Below are positions 16,051 to 24,677 of a DNA stretch of 42,815 nucleotides, in pieces. The stretch lies in NCBI GenBank assembly GCA_937960645.1, contig CALGPJ010000020.1:1-42815 (forward strand), written 5' to 3'. The DNA is from an uncultured Spirochaetia bacterium. Lineage in GTDB: Bacteria > Spirochaetota > Spirochaetia > JABEVK01. The translations under genes were made by a program, and so were the position numbers. The notes under the pieces were generated by a model. It was not told the DNA's origin and did not search any database. It worked only from the letters and a program-made list of their open reading frames with translations. How positions within the stretch are numbered: the stretch's first letter is position 1; the number at the start of each line of letters is the position of its first letter.

Positions 16051-17253
16051 TTCCTGAAGCACCTGCACCGCCTTGACCATCGCGCCCAAGGGCACCCATT
16101 CCCGTCGACTGTGAAAATTCGTTCCACCGGCGAATAAGTTGGGGCAGAGAAGTCCCTGTTCGGAAAGGCGCGCTCCATCGGTGCCGCCACGGATGGGTGT
16201 CCGCAGCGGCTCTACCCCGGCTCGTTTCAATGCCAGGGTCAGTTTCTCCAGAAATTCAGGATCCTGCCTCAGGAAGTCCCTCATGTTGGAATACTGTTTT
16301 TTCGCGTCCAGAGAAATTTTGCCTCCAGGAAAAACACACTCCACCGTTTTGGCCGCCTGACGTACCAGCTCGAGGCGCCGCTGGCATTCATCCTCGGAAA
16401 AATCCCTGATGTAAATACTCAAACGAGCTTCTTCGATGCTTCCCTGAATGGAATTGGCCCAGAGGCAGCCATAACGCCCGTCCGTGGCCTCGGGGCTCTC
16501 GCTTCGGGGTAGGAGGCTCACCAGGGTGGCGGCCATGCTCACCGCGTTGACCAACTTACCGCGGGCATCCCCAGGGTGATGGCTTTTGCCCTCAAGCAGG
16601 GCCTGGACATGATAGGCATGATAACACTCGTCTTCGAGCTCTCCCAGCCGGCCCCCATCCACGGTCAGGCCGCGCCGAGCCTTTAACTTATCAAACGGGA
16701 AGTTTTCGACACCGCGGCCAATCTCCTCATCCGTCGTGAACACAAACTCCAGATCGGGATGGAGGGCAGCGGGATTTTGGCTGAGCCATTGGGCATAACT
16801 CATGAGAATGGCTACCCCGGCCTTGTCGTCGGCGCCCAGGAGTGTGGTTCCGTCGCTGCTGATCACGGTATCCCCCACACATGCTGCCAGGTAATCGTCC
16901 TCGGCGGGGTCCAACTTCAGCCCCCCTTCGAGCTCGATGATTTGTCCGGCGTAATTTCTGTGAACCTTCGGTTTCACGCCCCTCCCCGGGGCATCGGGGC
17001 TGGTATCGACGTGGGCCAGCAGGGCCAGTGGACCGCGCGGCCCCGCAGAGCCTGCTTTTCGCGCGAGAAGGTAACCCGAGGGAAGCAGCTCGGTGGAAAA
17101 ACCATCCATGCCTTCCAGTTCGCCGCGAAGGATTTTCAATAGCTCGAACTGCCCCGCCGAGGAAGGCTTGTCAGCCGATTGGGGGTCGGCCGTGGTGTCG
17201 GTTTGCACATAGCGCAGAAAACGCTCCAGCAGGTCTTGTTGCCAGTCGGCCAT
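16018..17253 (-). CDS. pepT: Tripeptide aminopeptidase, M20B family (PepT)
   Basis: Cytoplasmic zinc aminopeptidase that removes the N-terminal residue of tripeptides; 411 residues, the usual PepT length. Two-metal site motifs are visible: Leu-Ala-His-Val-Asp-Thr-Ser, Gly-Ala-Asp-Asp-Lys-Ala-Gly, Thr-Thr-Asp-Glu-Glu-Ile-Gly-Arg-Gly, a Thr-Val-Asp-Gly-Gly and the C-terminal Gly-Gly-Thr-Asn-Phe-His-Ser. No Shine-Dalgarno precedes the ATG; a promoter ends 6 nt before it (17260-17288), so the mRNA is probably leaderless although perR lies only 38 nt upstream. The 3' end overlaps the PilZ-like gene on the other strand. Confidence 0.93.
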   Translation of the reverse strand: MADWQQDLLERFLRYVQTDTTADPQSADKPSSAGQFELLKILRGELEGMDGFSTELLPSGYLLARKAGSAGPRGPLALLAHVDTSPDAPGRGVKPKVHRNYAGQIIELEGGLKLDPAEDDYLAACVGDTVISSDGTTLLGADDKAGVAILMSYAQWLSQNPAALHPDLEFVFTTDEEIGRGVENFPFDKLKARRGLTVDGGRLGELEDECYHAYHVQALLEGKSHHPGDARGKLVNAVSMAATLVSLLPRSESPEATDGRYGCLWANSIQGSIEEARLSIYIRDFSEDECQRRLELVRQAAKTVECVFPGGKISLDAKKQYSNMRDFLRQDPEFLEKLTLALKRAGVEPLRTPIRGGTDGARLSEQGLLCPNLFAGGTNFHSRREWVPLGAMVKAVQVLQELSVLWTGEGS

Positions 17254-17259
17254 GCGCTC

Positions 17260-17288
17260 AATTTACCGTGGACGGCGCTCCATGGCAA
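17260..17288 (-). promoter_or_regulatory. Leaderless-type promoter of pepT
   Basis: On the minus strand: TTGCCA (17288-17283), 17 nt, TAAATT (17265-17260), then 6 nt and the ATG. The transcript would begin at or next to the start codon. Confidence 0.6.
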
Positions 17289-17291
17289 GGT

Positions 17292-17702
17292 TCATTTTTT
17301 GTCCCGGCAAGACGGACATATTCCTTTGAAAACAATCTGCGTTTCTTTCACGATAAAGCCGTCCATGTCCATACACGCCTGGGGAGTTCCCATGGGAACA
17401 TCGTAAATGGTTCCGCATTTATGGCAGACGAAGTGGGCGTGCGGTTCGTAGGGATAATCGTAGCGAGCCTCGTCACCTTCCACCTTGAGTTCGGTGATCA
17501 GCCCCTTTTCGACAAAAAGATTGAGCGTGTTGTAAACCGTAGCCAGACTGAGGCTGGGGATTTGCGGGTGAAGCTCGTTGTAGATTTGCGCCACAGAGGG
17601 GTGTGTTCGCGTTTGGCGCATGAAATCGAAGATCCTTACCCGTTGGTAAGACGCCTTGATTCCGTGTTCACGCAGGAATTGGTCCAGGGTTTGAAACGAC
17701 AT
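17292..17702 (-). CDS. perR: Peroxide-responsive Fur-family repressor PerR
   Basis: A 136-residue Fur-family regulator with an N-terminal winged helix and a C-terminal dimer domain. Structural zinc cysteines are Cys93-x-x-Cys96 and Cys129-x-x-Cys132. The regulatory metal ligands line up with Bacillus subtilis PerR at a constant offset of -3: His34, Asp82, His88, His90 and Asp101 for His37, Asp85, His91, His93 and Asp104. Asp rather than Glu at the last position marks PerR over Fur, so it probably senses peroxide through iron-catalysed histidine oxidation. AGGAGATG is 8 nt before the ATG, and a near-consensus promoter lies upstream. The promoter is AT-rich over its -10 and may be self-regulated; no clear full Per box is seen. 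Confidence 0.85.
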   Translation of the reverse strand: MSFQTLDQFLREHGIKASYQRVRIFDFMRQTRTHPSVAQIYNELHPQIPSLSLATVYNTLNLFVEKGLITELKVEGDEARYDYPYEPHAHFVCHKCGTIYDVPMGTPQACMDMDGFIVKETQIVFKGICPSCRDKK

Positions 17703-17725
17703 AGTTTTTCATCTCCTACAGTTTA

Positions 17726-17754
17726 ATAATATCTACTTTTTGTGACTTTGTCAA
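17726..17754 (-). promoter_or_regulatory. Promoter of perR
   Basis: On the minus strand: TTGACA (17754-17749), 17 nt, TATTAT (17731-17726). This is one of the closest matches to consensus in the window. Confidence 0.75.
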
Positions 17755-17756
17755 CA

Positions 17757-18731
17757 TTAAATAGAGAAAACGAACATAAAATCTTGATCTGTCCGGGAAT
17801 TGACTAATCGATCACGATTTTTGTCCAACCAGACCGTTCCGGCAAGCATGGAAAGGAAATACTTCTTGAGGATTTGGATGTTGCGGCCCTGAGGATAGGC
17901 CTCTAAGAACAACTCCAGGAGTCGCCGAGCCGCCGACAACTTAAAGGTTTCCCGGTCGCGGTCGGGATCGGTGGACCAAAACCAGGGGCGGGACACCACC
18001 GCTCGGGCAGCCATCAGTCCGTCACATCCCGAATCACGCCACCGTTTTTTTCCCTCGTCCACAGAGGCCAGATCCCCGTTGCCGACAATCAGGGTGGTGA
18101 GTCCCAGGCGATTGCGACTTTCGACGACGCGTCGGATCTCTTCCCAATCCGCCTGACCGCCGTAGAGCTGCAAGGCTGTTCGTGCATGCACGGTCAGCAC
18201 ATCGGGCTTCAAATTCAACAAAAACTCCAACCAGTCCTCGGTTTGGGGACGGTCCCAACCCAACCGTGTTTTAATAGACAGGGGCACCCCCTCGGCCGCC
18301 TCGCGGACAGCCGCCACGATCTCTCGCGCCCGCTCGGGGGTGCGGATGAGTCCGCTGCCGGCCCCGGAGCTTCGCACATGGCGGGCGGGACAGCCCATGT
18401 TGATGTCGATCCCGGCCCAACCCTCGCGGCTGAGACGCCGTGCTACCCGGTAAAACGCCTCCGGACGAGTGCCGTAGATTTGAGCGACGAGCGGAACCCC
18501 CGGTGTTGGCGGTGTTTGGCGGAGGCGGCGCACCGAGTCCAGAGGTTGGCGTTCGGATACCTGCTCCACACGAATGAACTCGGTGAAAAACACATGCGGG
18601 GGCCCCAGCTCCCAGACCAGGCGGCGAAAAACCGAATCGGTGATCTCTTCCATGGGGCCCAGAATCCAAAACGGCCTGGGGAGACGGTGCCAAAAGGAAG
18701 GCATTTCCCTCATGAGTCGGAAGTCGGCCAA
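17757..18731 (-). CDS. tRNA-dihydrouridine synthase
   Basis: An FMN enzyme that reduces uridines in tRNA; 324 residues. Gly-Pro-Met-Glu-x-Ile-Thr-Asp binds FMN near the start. Asn-Met-Gly-Cys-Pro-Ala contains the catalytic Cys114. Ser-Ile-Lys-Thr-Arg-Leu-Gly-Trp, Thr-Val-His-Ala-Arg-Thr and Val-Gly-Asn-Gly-Asp are the remaining Dus motifs. Which of DusA, DusB or DusC it matches is not clear, though DusB-like proteins are the usual single bacterial form. The start overlaps the end of hemW by 22 nt, so the two form an operon. Met7 or Met10 are alternative starts. Confidence 0.9.
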   Translation of the reverse strand: MADFRLMREMPSFWHRLPRPFWILGPMEEITDSVFRRLVWELGPPHVFFTEFIRVEQVSERQPLDSVRRLRQTPPTPGVPLVAQIYGTRPEAFYRVARRLSREGWAGIDINMGCPARHVRSSGAGSGLIRTPERAREIVAAVREAAEGVPLSIKTRLGWDRPQTEDWLEFLLNLKPDVLTVHARTALQLYGGQADWEEIRRVVESRNRLGLTTLIVGNGDLASVDEGKKRWRDSGCDGLMAARAVVSRPWFWSTDPDRDRETFKLSAARRLLELFLEAYPQGRNIQILKKYFLSMLAGTVWLDKNRDRLVNSRTDQDFMFVFSI

Positions 18732-19981
18732 CGGGGCGGCGGCCCCTCGACGATTTCGGGAACCCTCCGGAATAAATCAAGTCCGAGAACGAGGAGTCGG
18801 TCCAAAACGAAACGTCCCCGTCGGTTCAGTCGCAGCCGGGTCTCGCTGAAACAGAGATAACCGCGGCGATCCAACTCTTCCAGCCAGGGAGCCAAAACCT
18901 TTTTCGTATCGACCTGAAACACCTCGTCGAGGTGTCGGTAAGCGATCCCCTTGCTCAGCCGCAGGCTCGTGATGAGGTAATCCAGGAAAAAATTGCCCCG
19001 GTCGATCCACTCGGTTTCTCCGGTCTGAAAAAAATCCTCGCGTTCCGGCCCGTAACTCGACAATTGAGGGTTTTTACGGCGGTGCGGCCAAACCTGACCG
19101 CCATGCCAGGCCGGCAGGGTACCCGAGGCACCGGGCCCCAAACCCAGCCAGGGACGCATCTCCCAGTAACGGATGTTGTGGCGCGACTCGGCCCCCGGCC
19201 TGGCATAATTGCTGATTTCGTAATTTTTCCAGCCATGGTCCTCGAGCCAGCTATCGGCATATTCCCAAAGGTCCTCGGCAAGATCCTGATCCGGCGATGT
19301 CAGTTTGCCGCGAGCCAGGGCCGTATGCAGGGCAGTTCCCGGTTCGATGCTCAGGCCATAGGCGGAAACATGATCGGGATCCCAGTGCAGGAGGCGCTCC
19401 AGATCCTCGCGCAAGTCCTGCAGGTTTTGTCCGGGGATTCCCAGAATGAGGTCGACATTCAGCAGAGGGCGGTGTTTCCACGGGAACTCCCGGATATTTT
19501 TGAGGGCTGTCTCCACAACGGTCGCACTCACTGGCCGCCGCAAAACCTGCAAAAGACGATCCTGGAATGTTTGGACCCCGAGACTGAGACGGGTCACACC
19601 GCTGCCCTCCAGGGAGGACAAAAATCGTGGCGTCACATCCTCAGGGTTGGCTTCGATTGCCACCTCCTCGGGAGGCATGCTTTCCCACCCCCATGTCGCG
19701 GCGATCCGGGCCATCATCGATTGAAGCGCATCCGGCGAAAAGTTTGACGGCGTGCCGCCTCCCAAATAGAAAGTCTTGACCCGGGGTGGAGCCCCATAAC
19801 GGGAATAAGCCTGGGCATATTGCTGACTCTCGCTAACGATCATGTCACTCAAAAGGTTCATCGCATCCGCTGATGGGATTTTTTCGGTGTAAAAATGACA
19901 GTAACCACACTTTCTGCGGCAAAACGGCCAATGAACATAAATACCGATATCGGTAACAGGGGCCAAAAATTCGGATTTCAT
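18710..19981 (-). CDS. hemW: Radical SAM protein HemW (coproporphyrinogen oxidase-like)
   Basis: A 423-residue radical SAM enzyme of the HemN/HemW family. The cluster motif is Cys21-x3-Cys25-x2-Cys28 (Cys-Arg-Arg-Lys-Cys-Gly-Tyr-Cys), followed by Leu-Gly-Gly-Gly-Thr-Pro-Ser, Glu-Ala-Asn-Pro-Glu-Asp, Leu-Gly-Val-Gln-Thr-Phe-Gln and a C-terminal HemN domain. The short N-terminus lacks the extra residues HemN needs for substrate, so HemW, a haem-binding or haem-delivery protein, is preferred. Overlaps the dus gene by 22 nt. No Shine-Dalgarno is seen; TATATT lies 7 nt before the ATG in a very AT-rich stretch. Confidence 0.88.
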   Translation of the reverse strand: MKSEFLAPVTDIGIYVHWPFCRRKCGYCHFYTEKIPSADAMNLLSDMIVSESQQYAQAYSRYGAPPRVKTFYLGGGTPSNFSPDALQSMMARIAATWGWESMPPEEVAIEANPEDVTPRFLSSLEGSGVTRLSLGVQTFQDRLLQVLRRPVSATVVETALKNIREFPWKHRPLLNVDLILGIPGQNLQDLREDLERLLHWDPDHVSAYGLSIEPGTALHTALARGKLTSPDQDLAEDLWEYADSWLEDHGWKNYEISNYARPGAESRHNIRYWEMRPWLGLGPGASGTLPAWHGGQVWPHRRKNPQLSSYGPEREDFFQTGETEWIDRGNFFLDYLITSLRLSKGIAYRHLDEVFQVDTKKVLAPWLEELDRRGYLCFSETRLRLNRRGRFVLDRLLVLGLDLFRRVPEIVEGPPPRWPTSDS

Positions 19982-20057
19982 TCATGAAAATATAATAAAA
20001 TTGAGCGTTGACTGAAAAACTCGGCAAATGGCGGTATGTTTTTGTTAGGAGTACCGA

Positions 20058-20543
20058 ATGTCCGAGAAAACCATCATCCATTTGGCCAGCGTCCTTTGGG
20101 ACGAGGAGCAAGAAAATCCTTTTCTTGTTCTCGAAGACTCTGAGGGAAAAGGCTTTGCCTTCCCCGTGGGCGTCGGTGATGCGATGCGTGTGATTCCCGG
20201 TCTGCGGGGTGATTGGCCAAATCATACCAGCTCGGAAACCTCCCTTGCCCAACTCCTGCAGCAGCTCAAGGCACGCGCCGTAGAATTGAACATTTACGCC
20301 GCCACCCAGAGCTCCCTTTACACGTGTCTCGTTTACCGGCATGGCCTTTCGACCCATCGCCTTGACCTTTCGGTAGGCGATGCCATCTGTTTCAGCCTGC
20401 GCTATAACTGTCCGCTCACTCTGGCAACCGCTCTCTGGAAGGCTCTGACCGGCCCCTCCCCCCATCATCAAGCCGAAAGCAGAAAAGACTCCCAGTTCTA
20501 CATCATTCCGCATCCCACCCACACGATGGAAAAGGCCGTCTAG
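20058..20543 (+). CDS. Bifunctional-nuclease (DUF151/BFN) domain protein, divergent
   Basis: A 161-residue cytoplasmic protein. It follows the DUF151 pattern: an early Phe-x-Phe-Pro-Val-x-Val-Gly-x-x-x-Ala segment, then His-x-Ser-Ser-x-x-Ser-Leu-Ala-x-Leu-Leu, a variable beta region, and near the end Ser-Val-Gly-Asp-Ala-Ile-x-Phe-Ser-Leu-Arg-Tyr-x-x-Pro-Leu. The last segment corresponds to the usual 'RPSDAIALALR..API'. Some family members have DNase and RNase activity; activity here is not assured because the Arg of that motif is absent. Good Shine-Dalgarno (TTAGGAG) before the ATG. pyrG follows after 39 nt and may be cotranscribed. Confidence 0.65.
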   Translation: MSEKTIIHLASVLWDEEQENPFLVLEDSEGKGFAFPVGVGDAMRVIPGLRGDWPNHTSSETSLAQLLQQLKARAVELNIYAATQSSLYTCLVYRHGLSTHRLDLSVGDAICFSLRYNCPLTLATALWKALTGPSPHHQAESRKDSQFYIIPHPTHTMEKAV

Positions 20544-20582
20544 AGGTTGACCTGCCTTCGTCTCTAAGCTAAGTTGGGGTTC

Positions 20583-22187
20583 ATGAGCAAGCTCGTGTTC
20601 GTCACCGGGGGGGTGTGCTCCAGCCTGGGCAAGGGAATCGCGGCCGCCAGCATCGGCGCCCTTCTGGAGGCCAGGGGCTGGCGAGTGTCCATGATCAAAA
20701 TCGATCCCTACCTCAACGTCGATGCGGGGACGATGAGTCCCTACCAGCACGGCGAGGTGTTCGTTACCGATGATGGGGCCGAGACCGACCTCGACCTCGG
20801 CAATTACTCCCGATTCACTAACTCGCCCCTGAGCCGTGCAAACAGTATCACCACCGGCCAAATCTATCAAACCGTCATCTCCAAAGAAAGGGAGGGCCGG
20901 TATTTAGGACGTACCGTACAGGTCATCCCGCACATCACCGACGAAATCAAGAGCCAGATTCTTCGCATCGCCCAAAACGATCATACCGACATCACCATCG
21001 TCGAAATCGGTGGGACCGTCGGCGACATCGAATCGGTGCCTTTTCTGGAGGCTCAGCGGCAGCTCATTTTGGAACTGGGCAGGGAAAACTGCCTCAGCGT
21101 CCATTTGACCCTGGTTCCCATGGTCGGCGGAGGAGAACTCAAAACCAAGCCTACCCAGCACTCGGTGAAAGAACTTCTGGAGCTGGGAATTCAACCGGAT
21201 ATTTTGCTATGTCGAACCAAGATCGAACTGGATGAGTCCCTGCGCCGAAAAATATCCAACTTCACCAACGTTCCCTTCAACAGTGTGCTCTCCGCCATCG
21301 ACGTCCCCCTGTCCATTTATGAAATACCGGTGATCTACCATCGTCAGGGCCTGGACCTCATCGTCCTGAACAAACTTGCCCTGCCGGTCCGGGACGCCGA
21401 CATGGAAGCCTGGAACAGGGTGGTCGATTCTCTTTATCACCCTCAGAAGACGATCACCATCGTCATGGTCGGCAAATACGTGGAGCTTCAGGACACCTAC
21501 AAGTCCATCGACGAGGCCCTGGTTCATGGTGGGATCGCCAACGGATTCAAGCTCGACATCGTCAAGATCGACGCGGAAAAACTGGAAAAGGAGGCTGACC
21601 CCGAGTCGTTGCTCGGCCAGGCCGATGGAATCCTCATTCCCGGTGGTTTCGGGCAACGCGGTATCGAAGGAATGGTCGTCGCCGCTCGATACGCCCGAAC
21701 CCATAAAATCCCTTATCTGGGAATTTGTCTGGGGATGCAGGTCATGGTGATCGAGTACGCCCGAAACGTGGTGGGTCTTGCCAACGCCAACAGCACCGAG
21801 TTCGACCCATCCACCGAAAATCCCGTGATCAGCTTGCTCGCCGACCAAATCGATGTGAAAAACTACGGCGGCACCATGCGTCTGGGGAAAAGTCCCTCTG
21901 AAATCATCCGCCAGGACAGTAACATTTACCGGGCTTACAATCAGAACACTATCCTGGAGAGGCACCGCCATCGTTATGAAGTGTCGAACCGCTACCGTCA
22001 GAAACTCTCTGAATGGGGCCTGGTGATTTCGGCTCTCACCCCCGATCACAGTCTGGTCGAGGCCTGCGAGTGGTCAGACCACCCCTGGTCCGTCGGGGTC
22101 CAATTTCACCCCGAATTTCAGTCCAAGCCCCTGAGTCCGCATCCCCTCTTTCGTGCCTTTACCCAAGCAGCCTCGGAAAGACAATGA
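20583..22187 (+). CDS. pyrG: CTP synthase
   Basis: Makes CTP from UTP, ATP and glutamine; 534 residues, the normal length. The N-terminal synthetase domain opens with Phe-Val-Thr-Gly-Gly-Val-x-Ser-x-Leu-Gly-Lys-Gly-Ile and has Lys-Ile-Asp-Pro-Tyr-Leu-Asn and [14 protein letters not shown]. The C-terminal class I amidotransferase domain has Gly-Ile-Cys-Leu-Gly-Met-Gln (nucleophile Cys) and a final Phe-His-Pro-Glu-Phe (His/Glu of the triad). ATG 20583 gives the standard N-terminus; a TTG 9 nt upstream is less likely. The stop overlaps the next start as ATGA, so pyrG leads into the lpt genes. Confidence 0.97.
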   Translation: MSKLVFVTGGVCSSLGKGIAAASIGALLEARGWRVSMIKIDPYLNVDAGTMSPYQHGEVFVTDDGAETDLDLGNYSRFTNSPLSRANSITTGQIYQTVISKEREGRYLGRTVQVIPHITDEIKSQILRIAQNDHTDITIVEIGGTVGDIESVPFLEAQRQLILELGRENCLSVHLTLVPMVGGGELKTKPTQHSVKELLELGIQPDILLCRTKIELDESLRRKISNFTNVPFNSVLSAIDVPLSIYEIPVIYHRQGLDLIVLNKLALPVRDADMEAWNRVVDSLYHPQKTITIVMVGKYVELQDTYKSIDEALVHGGIANGFKLDIVKIDAEKLEKEADPESLLGQADGILIPGGFGQRGIEGMVVAARYARTHKIPYLGICLGMQVMVIEYARNVVGLANANSTEFDPSTENPVISLLADQIDVKNYGGTMRLGKSPSEIIRQDSNIYRAYNQNTILERHRHRYEVSNRYRQKLSEWGLVISALTPDHSLVEACEWSDHPWSVGVQFHPEFQSKPLSPHPLFRAFTQAASERQ

Positions 22188-22735
22188 AGGCTCTGGCACT
22201 CATTTTCATCGGACTTTTTCTCGCTTGCAGCATCGATTATGGCGATCCGCTGGTAGAAAGTTTCCGCGACATTCCCAACGCCCTATTGGAGGGGTTCGAG
22301 CAGGTTTCCGTGCGCGCCAACAGCCCGTCTTTTCGCCTCAGGGCCGAACTCATCGAGAGTTACAATGCCAAAGGTATCGATATCCTGCGGGAAGTTGAAA
22401 TCAACGAGTACGATGAAAGGGGGGAGGTCTTGACCTCGGGAAGGGCCGCCTCCGCGACTGTCAACCAACAGTCCCGCGATGGATCCTTTCGGGAAATCAC
22501 CGTTTATTCCCGGAGGCAGAGAGCGGAAATCACCGCCAACGACCTCGAATGGAAAGACAACCTACGGCAACTTCGTTCCAGTCCGCAGGGGCTGGTAACC
22601 CTGCGCCGGGAAGATGGTATATCCCTCGAGGGTCGCGGCTTTTTTGCAGACTTCAAAAAGTCCATCCTGAGCTTCGAGGCAGAGGTCAAAGGAATCTATG
22701 ATGAAAAGGCAAAAAATGAGCCGCGTTCACCCTAG
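22184..22735 (+). CDS. lptC: LptC-like lipopolysaccharide export lipoprotein
   Basis: A 183-residue protein with a lipoprotein signal (Leu-Phe-Leu-Ala-Cys, Cys15). It then has a beta-rich region typical of the OstA/LptC fold: Glu-Ile-Asn-Glu-Tyr-Asp-Glu-Arg-Gly-Glu, repeated 'x-A-E-I-T-A-N-D-L-E-W'-like strands and Gly-x-Gly-Phe. LptC normally bridges the LptBFG extractor and the LptA bridge and is held by a transmembrane helix; here a lipid anchor is predicted instead. Identification relies on position directly before lptA and lptB and on the strand pattern. The ATG overlaps the pyrG stop (ATGA), and the 3' end overlaps lptA. Confidence 0.75.
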   Translation: MKALALIFIGLFLACSIDYGDPLVESFRDIPNALLEGFEQVSVRANSPSFRLRAELIESYNAKGIDILREVEINEYDERGEVLTSGRAASATVNQQSRDGSFREITVYSRRQRAEITANDLEWKDNLRQLRSSPQGLVTLRREDGISLEGRGFFADFKKSILSFEAEVKGIYDEKAKNEPRSP

Positions 22736-23441
22736 CGTTTTTCCGCTGCTGTTTCTCGTCATTCTCCCCGAACTTCATGCGCAGCGCTTCAGTTTTTCCG
22801 CACAAACCATGACGGCCAACACCGCCGCGAATCGGGAGACCACTCTCCTGCGGGGACGCGCTCGAGTGACTTCCGATCAAACCACCATCAATGCCGAAGA
22901 GATCGAATTGTACGGACCCGAATTTCGATTTGCCCATGCACGGGGTAGCGTCGAGGTCCTTGACCTGGGGCGGGGAATTCGCCTCAGGGCGGAAGATGTC
23001 TTCTTCGATCGAAAACAAAAAATCAGTCGAGTCAATGGCTCGGCCTACCTGGAGGATCAAAAAAACGAGATTGTCGTTCGCGGGGGATTCCTGGAAAACC
23101 GCGAAAGCGAAGACGTGGTTCTCATTCAAATCGGCGTGAGAATCCTCAAAAAGGACCTCATCGCTCGCAGCGACATGGCCCGATACGATCGTAAAAACCA
23201 ACTTCTCGAGCTCACTGGCTTGCCCGTAGTCATTTACAAAGGGGATGAATTTCGCGCCCGTCGTATCACCATCAACATCGAAACCAACGAAATCACCCTC
23301 GATGGCCAGGTCAGTGGTACCTACGTGCCCAAGGATTCGCCCGTTCAAGAGCAAATCCCCCCCGTGCCATCCGCCAACACCGAAGCCTCAACCACCCCAG
23401 AGACCCCGGCGAGCAAAGAGGACGAACGTGTCGATAAATGA
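22701..23441 (+). CDS. lptA: LptA/OstA-like periplasmic LPS bridge protein
   Basis: A ~246-residue secreted protein. The signal peptide ends near Leu-His-Ala-Gln. Several OstA-type repeats follow: Thr-Leu-Leu-Arg-Gly-Arg-Ala-Arg-Val, Ile-Asn-Ala-Glu-Glu-Ile-Glu-Leu-Tyr-Gly, Ala-Arg-Gly-Ser-Val, and Ile-Ala-Arg-Ser-Asp-Met-Ala-Arg-Tyr-Asp. These build the beta-taco that passes LPS across the periplasm. The tail (last ~45 residues) is Pro/Thr/Glu-rich and probably disordered. AAAGGA is 7 nt before the ATG at 22701 and 4 nt before an adjacent ATG at 22698. It overlaps lptC by 35 nt and lptB by 14 nt. Confidence 0.82.
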   Translation: MKRQKMSRVHPSVFPLLFLVILPELHAQRFSFSAQTMTANTAANRETTLLRGRARVTSDQTTINAEEIELYGPEFRFAHARGSVEVLDLGRGIRLRAEDVFFDRKQKISRVNGSAYLEDQKNEIVVRGGFLENRESEDVVLIQIGVRILKKDLIARSDMARYDRKNQLLELTGLPVVIYKGDEFRARRITINIETNEITLDGQVSGTYVPKDSPVQEQIPPVPSANTEASTTPETPASKEDERVDK

Positions 23442-24174
23442 CCCGGGCGCCTTTCACCTGAGGGTCGAGGGACTGCGCAAGGTTTTTGGCAAGAAGGTTG
23501 CCGTCAAGAAGGTTTCGTTTGGCATGAATCCCGGTGAAATCGTGGGCTTGCTGGGTCCCAACGGCGCAGGAAAAACGACCATCTTTTACATGATTGCCGG
23601 CTTCCTGGTTCCCAACGAGGGAGATATCTATCTAAGGGAGCGCCGAATCACCGACCTGCCCATGTTTCAACGGTCCCACCTCGGGATCAGTTACTTACCC
23701 CAGGAAACCTCGGTTTTTCGAAAACTGACCGTCGAAGAAAACATCCTCGCGGTTTTGGAATACCGTAAAGAGGTCCCCCCCTCGCAATATTCCGAACGAG
23801 TCAATCATTTGCTAACCGAGCTGGGGATTAACGGTGTTCGGCATCAAAAAGCCTTTACCCTTTCCGGGGGGGAGCGTCGCCGAACCGAGATCGCTCGCGC
23901 CCTGGCGATGGAGCCCTCCTTTTTACTGCTCGACGAACCCTTTGCCGGCATCGACCCCATCGCCGTCTTCGAGATCAAGAGCATCGTCTCCCAGCTCGTC
24001 AAACGCGGTATTGGGGTACTGATCACGGACCACAACGTGCGAGACACCCTGGACATCACCCATCGATCTTACATTATCAATCACGGAGAAATCCTGGCCC
24101 ACGGTTCCAAGGACGAATTGATTTCCAACGAGCTAGCCAAAAAGGTTTACCTCGGAGAAAACTTCAGAATGTGA
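23428..24174 (+). CDS. lptB: LPS export ABC transporter ATPase LptB
   Basis: A 248-residue ABC ATPase with Walker A Gly-Pro-Asn-Gly-Ala-Gly-Lys-Thr-Thr, the LptB-typical Tyr-Leu-Pro-Gln-Glu-x-Ser-Val-Phe-Arg-x-Leu-Thr Q-loop, signature Leu-Ser-Gly-Gly-Glu-Arg-Arg-Arg and Walker B Leu-Leu-Leu-Asp-Glu-Pro-Phe-Ala-Gly-Ile-Asp-Pro. The switch His is in Thr-Asp-His-Asn-Val-Arg. GTG 23428 follows GAGG closely and gives the usual length; the frame further upstream overlaps lptA in another frame and is rejected. LptF and LptG are not in the window. The 3' end overlaps a convergent gene by 11 bp. Confidence 0.93.
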   Translation: MSINDPGAFHLRVEGLRKVFGKKVAVKKVSFGMNPGEIVGLLGPNGAGKTTIFYMIAGFLVPNEGDIYLRERRITDLPMFQRSHLGISYLPQETSVFRKLTVEENILAVLEYRKEVPPSQYSERVNHLLTELGINGVRHQKAFTLSGGERRRTEIARALAMEPSFLLLDEPFAGIDPIAVFEIKSIVSQLVKRGIGVLITDHNVRDTLDITHRSYIINHGEILAHGSKDELISNELAKKVYLGENFRM

Positions 24175-24607
24175 TCGGTCGAATTTGATTTCCCAGGAAC
24201 GTTGCGGCCTTTCGGGAATTGGACCAACCGGTATGGCGGGCGAGAATCAACACCTTTTGCCCGGGGACGATGACCCCGTCTCCCCGTGACAGGCCCACCC
24301 GAACCGGGAAAATCTCCTGGAAGTCCGCGCCCACAAACGTGATGAGACCCCGCCAGGAACTGATGGTTTCTGTTTCTTCCCATCGGGCAGAGAGAAGGAT
24401 GACCTCGACCGAGTAATTTTCTGGAGTAGGGTTCACGACTCTGTACCCCTCGATCTGACCGCTGAGAAGGGCCCAGCGACCTGCAGGAGTGTCCGGAGTG
24501 AATCGGGTGAGATCCCAATTCAGGTCCAGGGGTGCCTGGGAATATAAACTAACTCCATAAAATACAAAAAATCCCACAAAAAACACGGTTGAAGCCTTGA
24601 TTTTCAT
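24164..24607 (-). CDS. Small secreted protein of unknown function
   Basis: A 147-residue protein with a signal peptide (Phe-Phe-Val-Gly-Phe-Phe-Val-Phe-Tyr-Gly-Val core, cleavage near Tyr-Ser-Gln-Ala). The mature part is beta-rich, with Gly-Tyr-Arg-Val-Val-Asn-Pro-Thr-Pro and a series of hydrophobic strands, ending in Ile-Thr-Phe. No family is recognised. The start is the ATG at 24607: a promoter with TAATAT ends 7 nt before it and there is no Shine-Dalgarno, so the mRNA is probably leaderless. An upstream ATG at 24643 would lie inside the promoter. The 3' end overlaps lptB by 11 bp. Confidence 0.65.
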   Translation of the reverse strand: MKIKASTVFFVGFFVFYGVSLYSQAPLDLNWDLTRFTPDTPAGRWALLSGQIEGYRVVNPTPENYSVEVILLSARWEETETISSWRGLITFVGADFQEIFPVRVGLSRGDGVIVPGQKVLILARHTGWSNSRKAATFLGNQIRPITF

Positions 24608-24614
24608 ATAAGAT

Positions 24615-24643
24615 ATATTAAAGTTAGGGTAGAGCCAGGTCAA
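24615..24643 (-). promoter_or_regulatory. Leaderless-type promoter of the small secreted protein gene
   Basis: On the minus strand: TTGACC (24643-24638), 17 nt, TAATAT (24620-24615), then 7 nt and the ATG at 24607. Both hexamers are close to consensus. Confidence 0.65.
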
Positions 24644-24662
24644 CAGAAAAATCCTGGATTCC

Positions 24663-24677
24663 GTAAGTTTGACTTAC
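24663..24677. promoter_or_regulatory. Inverted repeat over the -35 of the STAS operon
   Basis: GTAAGT-TTG-ACTTAC has perfect 6-bp arms. It covers the -35 hexamer TTGACT of the STAS-gene promoter and is a candidate operator for an unknown regulator. Confidence 0.4.

Noticed and set aside
17292-17702. Assignment of the Fur-family gene as Fur (iron)
   Set aside because: The ligand corresponding to B. subtilis PerR Asp104 is Asp, not Glu, and all other PerR ligands align at a constant offset; PerR fits better.
17715-17735. Full Per box at the perR promoter
   Set aside because: Only one half resembles the TTATAATnATTATAA consensus (about 8 of 14 bases) in an AT-rich -10 region, too weak to call.
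21207-22049. 280-codon minus-strand frame inside pyrG
   Set aside because: Antisense shadow of an unmistakable CTP synthase.
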